From Parcubacteria group bacterium (lineage in GTDB: Bacteria > Patescibacteria > ABY1 > Buchananbacterales > UBA6539), in the NCBI GenBank assembly GCA_002687175.1, contig NYZP01000031.1, positions 1-6,395 on the forward strand: a stretch of 6,395 bases of DNA. Direction: 5' to 3'. Positions 3,634 through 6,395 of the stretch are shown here, piece after piece; the first letter of the stretch is position 1; every line of letters begins with the position of its first letter. The notes beneath the pieces were generated by a model. The model saw only the letters and a list, made by a program, of their open reading frames with translations. It did no database searches and was not told where the DNA came from. The translations under genes were made by a program, and so were the position numbers.

Positions 3634-6395
3634 TTAGGTGGAAACCAGTTTAACATTGGGCATATGGATGTTGGAGAGATCTTCGGGTTGAACACTATCC
3701 ACATCAAATCCAAAGTCCAGATGTTCGATGGAGCATTGAGGGTGGTCTTCTGGAGGCTTGTCTTCAAATAGGAAGCCATTTTCTGTCATTTGGTTGATGT
3801 ATTTTACTTCATCAAAGAGGACATTGGATGCACCTGTGCCTGCTTTTACAAGTTGCCCAACCATAATGTTACCAGATACGCCTTGCAATGTGTCAATGTC
3901 ACTAAATAAAGCCGATTGGAAGAGGATTTCGGGAGTTTCTTCAAACGAACATTTTGCAAAGGGGCCTTTGTCACCGCGATTGATGCCAAATCGATCTACC
4001 GATGTTAAACGCCCCTTGTAGGTCATGTTTTCAGCCAATAAGGTGATATGTCGACTGTTGACGTATTGTCCAGAAGATTCAATCACATCAGTGAGTTCAT
4101 TGATGATGGTGTTGTAAGCGGCTTCAATTCCAAGTACGTCAAAGGCTTCGATGACATCGTTGGTAAAGGTTCGTTTTGCATTGACCCCAGGTTGGTGAAG
4201 GATGTCGAGAAGATTAATGCCTACTGTATCCAGAAGCCATTCAGGTTTTGAGGTAAAGGCCCCATCGACGTATTCTACATTGGCTTCGTTTTTGCGGAGA
4301 GTGACTTTGGATATGTTATGGATGCCTTTAATGATAGTGTTGAGGAGGTTGTTTTCCATGTTTTTGAGTCGTTTCATATCATCCATATCATTTCTTTTCT
4401 TTTTGGGATGAGGTGCCAGTCGAATGCGAAAGATTTGTTTGTGGTAGTTGTCATCTGTGTACATACATGAGATTGTTTGAGTATTTCTATTGTAGAGTTG
4501 TGTAAGTTTTAGGTGGATGTCGTCCATGGTGATGTTTCGGTTCATCATTTCACGTTTATTAAATTCAAATCGGATAAGCCACGGGGAGTAAGTGATGTCA
4601 CATTCTGGTGTATTGAATTTATTAAAAATTTGATACAGTTTTAGAAATTCCATGTCTTCTTCGATGTTGGTATGGTAATCGTGAGGTTCGTAATAAATGC
4701 GTGTGGATTTGACAATGTCTCGAAGGGTAGTCAGTTCAAGTTTTGAGAGGAGGTCAAGGGATTGGTCTCGATCAAATCGATGGTCATCATCAAGATAGAT
4801 GGTAAGCGAGTAGTTTTTCAGATATTTGGCAATATGAAGAATCTCTTTGAGTCTTGGAACGCCTCGAGTGACGTTGGATTTGGAGGAAACACCCGCAAAG
4901 TGAAAGGTGTTTAGAGTCATTTGCGTGGCAGGTTCTCCTATGGATTGGGCTGCTAGAGGCCCAACCATTTCACCATGGCTTACTAAGGCACGCTGTTGTT
5001 TGATTTCAACCATGGTAACAAGATAATCAAAAGCAGTTTTGGAAAAACGGCGATGTTTAATCAAAAGTTTGGGTGATAAATAGAATCGGATAAAAATGTT
5101 CATTAAAATGTTATCTGTTTTTTGAGTAAGACGATTCAACTGATTCATGACATAGATTGGATGAAGATCAGTAAGTAGGTGAGGATCAATCATGAATTTC
5201 ATTTGGGTGTTGGTGAGGAGTCGATTAAAGTCAATGGCAAAGATGAGTTTGTCATCAATGAAGTGGGCTAAGAGTTGGTCCAAGGTATGTTTATCTTGAA
5301 CAATGTAATCAAAGAAGTCGTCCATTTGTTGTTGTGCATTTTCAAGACTGTTCAATTCAGAAATGGTGGTGGGAAGTAAGTAATGTTCCCATGGTTCGTC
5401 TTCACTGAATTTAAAGAGGTCTAAGAGTTGAAATTGGGTCATGTTTTTGTATTGAAACGTTTGAGAGTCAATTCGTTGGGTGAGTCGCAGTTCTTCCATT
5501 TTAGTTGAATCAAAGCCGTCATTTCCGTAAATGAATTGCAAGATGGTGCCTCGTTCATCTCGTACAGATAGATCATGGTGAACCCGAAGATCTTCCATAG
5601 ATTTCATCAATTTGCGTTGGATGTATCCAATTTCGGCGGTTTTGACTGCCGTGTCAATCAAGCCTTCGCGACCTCCCATGGCATGAAAGAAGAACTCTTG
5701 GGGTGTTAATCCCTTGATAAAGGAGTTTTCAATAAATCCGCGACTTTCTGGTGAGTCATCGTATTTATGATAGTGAGGCAGTGTGCGATCGGAATAACCG
5801 TAAGGTATACGTTTCCCATCGACACTTTGTTGTCCCAAACATGAAATCATTTGGGCAATGTTGATTTCAGAGCCTTTGGACCCACTGGAAATCATATTGA
5901 CCAGTTGGTTGTCTTTTTTGAGAGATTGAAGACCGATTTTCCCGGCTGTGGGGGTGGCTTTCTCGAGGATGTTTTTGATCTTCATTTCAAACGCTTCAAA
6001 ATTTGTTTTATTGGTCAAGTTTTCAAAAACATTGAGGTGAAGGTGTTGAATGACTTCCAAAGCCTCTTTTTTGATTTGTTCAATGGTTTGACTCATTTTC
6101 TTTTGAATGGGCAAATCCGCCATAAGGTCACTGATACCTACACTAAAACCTGAATTCAATAGATAGTGGGTTGTAATGAATTGGGAGTGATCAATGAATT
6201 CCTGAGTACGATCGGGACCGTAATCATTAAAGATGATGTGGGTCAGTCCTCGGGAAGTTTTGGTCAACGTGGTTTTGTCAATGGTGCCTTGTTTCAATTG
6301 ACCATTTTCAATATGAACGAAATTGTCTTGGGCGTGAGGTGAATCTGGATTATATTGTGAATTCCCCATTTTTACATTGATTTTGGGGAGAATAA
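3634..6395 (-). CDS. rpb1: DNA-directed RNA polymerase II largest subunit (RPB1), C-terminal part, 5' end beyond the window
   Basis: This is the catalytic largest subunit of the viral multisubunit RNA polymerase, which transcribes viral genes in the cytoplasm. The visible part starts near yeast Rpb1 residue 640. In order (numbered from Met 6369) it has GQLKQGTIDK (23-32) and GFSVGISD (74-81); the funnel/pore segment SGSKGSEINIAQM (162-174) with GQQSVDGKR (179-187); the bridge helix LTPQEFFFHAMGGREGL (221-237); the trigger loop GEMVGPLAAQSIGEPATQM (466-484) with TLNTFHFAGV, including the catalytic-loop His490; GVPRLKEIL (503-511); and the C-terminal clamp parts GINRGDKGP (795-803) and CSFEETPEIL (807-816). 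The NADFDGD active-site motif is not visible and should lie upstream. The ATG at 6369 is an internal Met: the frame stays open to the edge and ILPKINVK before it matches the yeast IPNGIHLQ region. After about residue 855 there is a 56-residue acidic tail and no YSPTSPS heptads. Confidence 0.97.
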   Translation of the reverse strand, partial: ILPKINVKMGNSQYNPDSPHAQDNFVHIENGQLKQGTIDKTTLTKTSRGLTHIIFNDYGPDRTQEFIDHSQFITTHYLLNSGFSVGISDLMADLPIQKKMSQTIEQIKKEALEVIQHLHLNVFENLTNKTNFEAFEMKIKNILEKATPTAGKIGLQSLKKDNQLVNMISSGSKGSEINIAQMISCLGQQSVDGKRIPYGYSDRTLPHYHKYDDSPESRGFIENSFIKGLTPQEFFFHAMGGREGLIDTAVKTAEIGYIQRKLMKSMEDLRVHHDLSVRDERGTILQFIYGNDGFDSTKMEELRLTQRIDSQTFQYKNMTQFQLLDLFKFSEDEPWEHYLLPTTISELNSLENAQQQMDDFFDYIVQDKHTLDQLLAHFIDDKLIFAIDFNRLLTNTQMKFMIDPHLLTDLHPIYVMNQLNRLTQKTDNILMNIFIRFYLSPKLLIKHRRFSKTAFDYLVTMVEIKQQRALVSHGEMVGPLAAQSIGEPATQMTLNTFHFAGVSSKSNVTRGVPRLKEILHIAKYLKNYSLTIYLDDDHRFDRDQSLDLLSKLELTTLRDIVKSTRIYYEPHDYHTNIEEDMEFLKLYQIFNKFNTPECDITYSPWLIRFEFNKREMMNRNITMDDIHLKLTQLYNRNTQTISCMYTDDNYHKQIFRIRLAPHPKKKRNDMDDMKRLKNMENNLLNTIIKGIHNISKVTLRKNEANVEYVDGAFTSKPEWLLDTVGINLLDILHQPGVNAKRTFTNDVIEAFDVLGIEAAYNTIINELTDVIESSGQYVNSRHITLLAENMTYKGRLTSVDRFGINRGDKGPFAKCSFEETPEILFQSALFSDIDTLQGVSGNIMVGQLVKAGTGASNVLFDEVKYINQMTENGFLFEDKPPEDHPQCSIEHLDFGFDVDSVQPEDLSNIHMPNVKLVST

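Noticed and set aside
5851..6153. 100-codon plus-strand frame
   Set aside because: It is antisense to a highly conserved part of RPB1 and shows no family resemblance.
1..6395. tRNA genes, CRISPR arrays, transposases, inteins
   Set aside because: No cloverleaf-like segment, regularly spaced repeat array, transposase motif or intein splice block was seen; both large proteins follow their families without an inserted domain in the visible parts.

Overview
The window looks like part of the genome of a nucleocytoplasmic large DNA virus (giant virus), most likely from the mimivirus-related order Imitervirales and perhaps an alga- or protist-infecting member. It combines a viral-style RNA polymerase II largest subunit that ends without a heptad-repeat tail, a eukaryotic cytosolic-type Hsp70, a UFD1-like gene start and an arginine-rich virion-type protein. 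Intergenic gaps are very short and AT-rich, and one gap holds AAAATTGA, the early-promoter octamer known from mimiviruses. The placement is inference: no capsid, polymerase B or packaging ATPase gene is visible to confirm it.

All six genes lie on the minus strand, so transcription reads right to left. From the right edge: the C-terminal part of the RNA polymerase largest subunit (3634-6395, its 5' part lies beyond the window); a 258-residue, extremely basic protein (2823-3599); a 76-residue (2575-2805) and a 115-residue (2200-2547) protein, each with an N-terminal membrane anchor and a helical or coiled-coil tail; a full-length Hsp70 (244-2163); and the first 54 codons of a UFD1-like protein (1-163) that runs off the left edge. 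Gaps between genes are 34, 17, 27, 36 and 80 bases.

The largest gap (164-243) is the most structured non-coding part. Directly after the Hsp70 stop is a duplicated 15-base unit that folds into hairpins. The early-promoter octamer for the UFD1-like gene is built into the edge of this repeat, and a second hairpin with an 11-bp perfect stem reaches into the UFD1-like start codon. Giant viruses of this group end and polyadenylate transcripts at hairpins, so the gap probably works both as the Hsp70 terminator and the UFD1 promoter.

By function, the window joins transcription (RNA polymerase), probable virion or DNA-condensing components (the basic protein and the two small membrane proteins) and protein quality control (Hsp70 and the UFD1-like partner of the p97/Cdc48 segregase). 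I found no RNA genes, CRISPR arrays, insertion sequences or wholly unfamiliar multi-gene system. The least understood part is the run of three uncharacterised small genes between the polymerase and Hsp70 genes.
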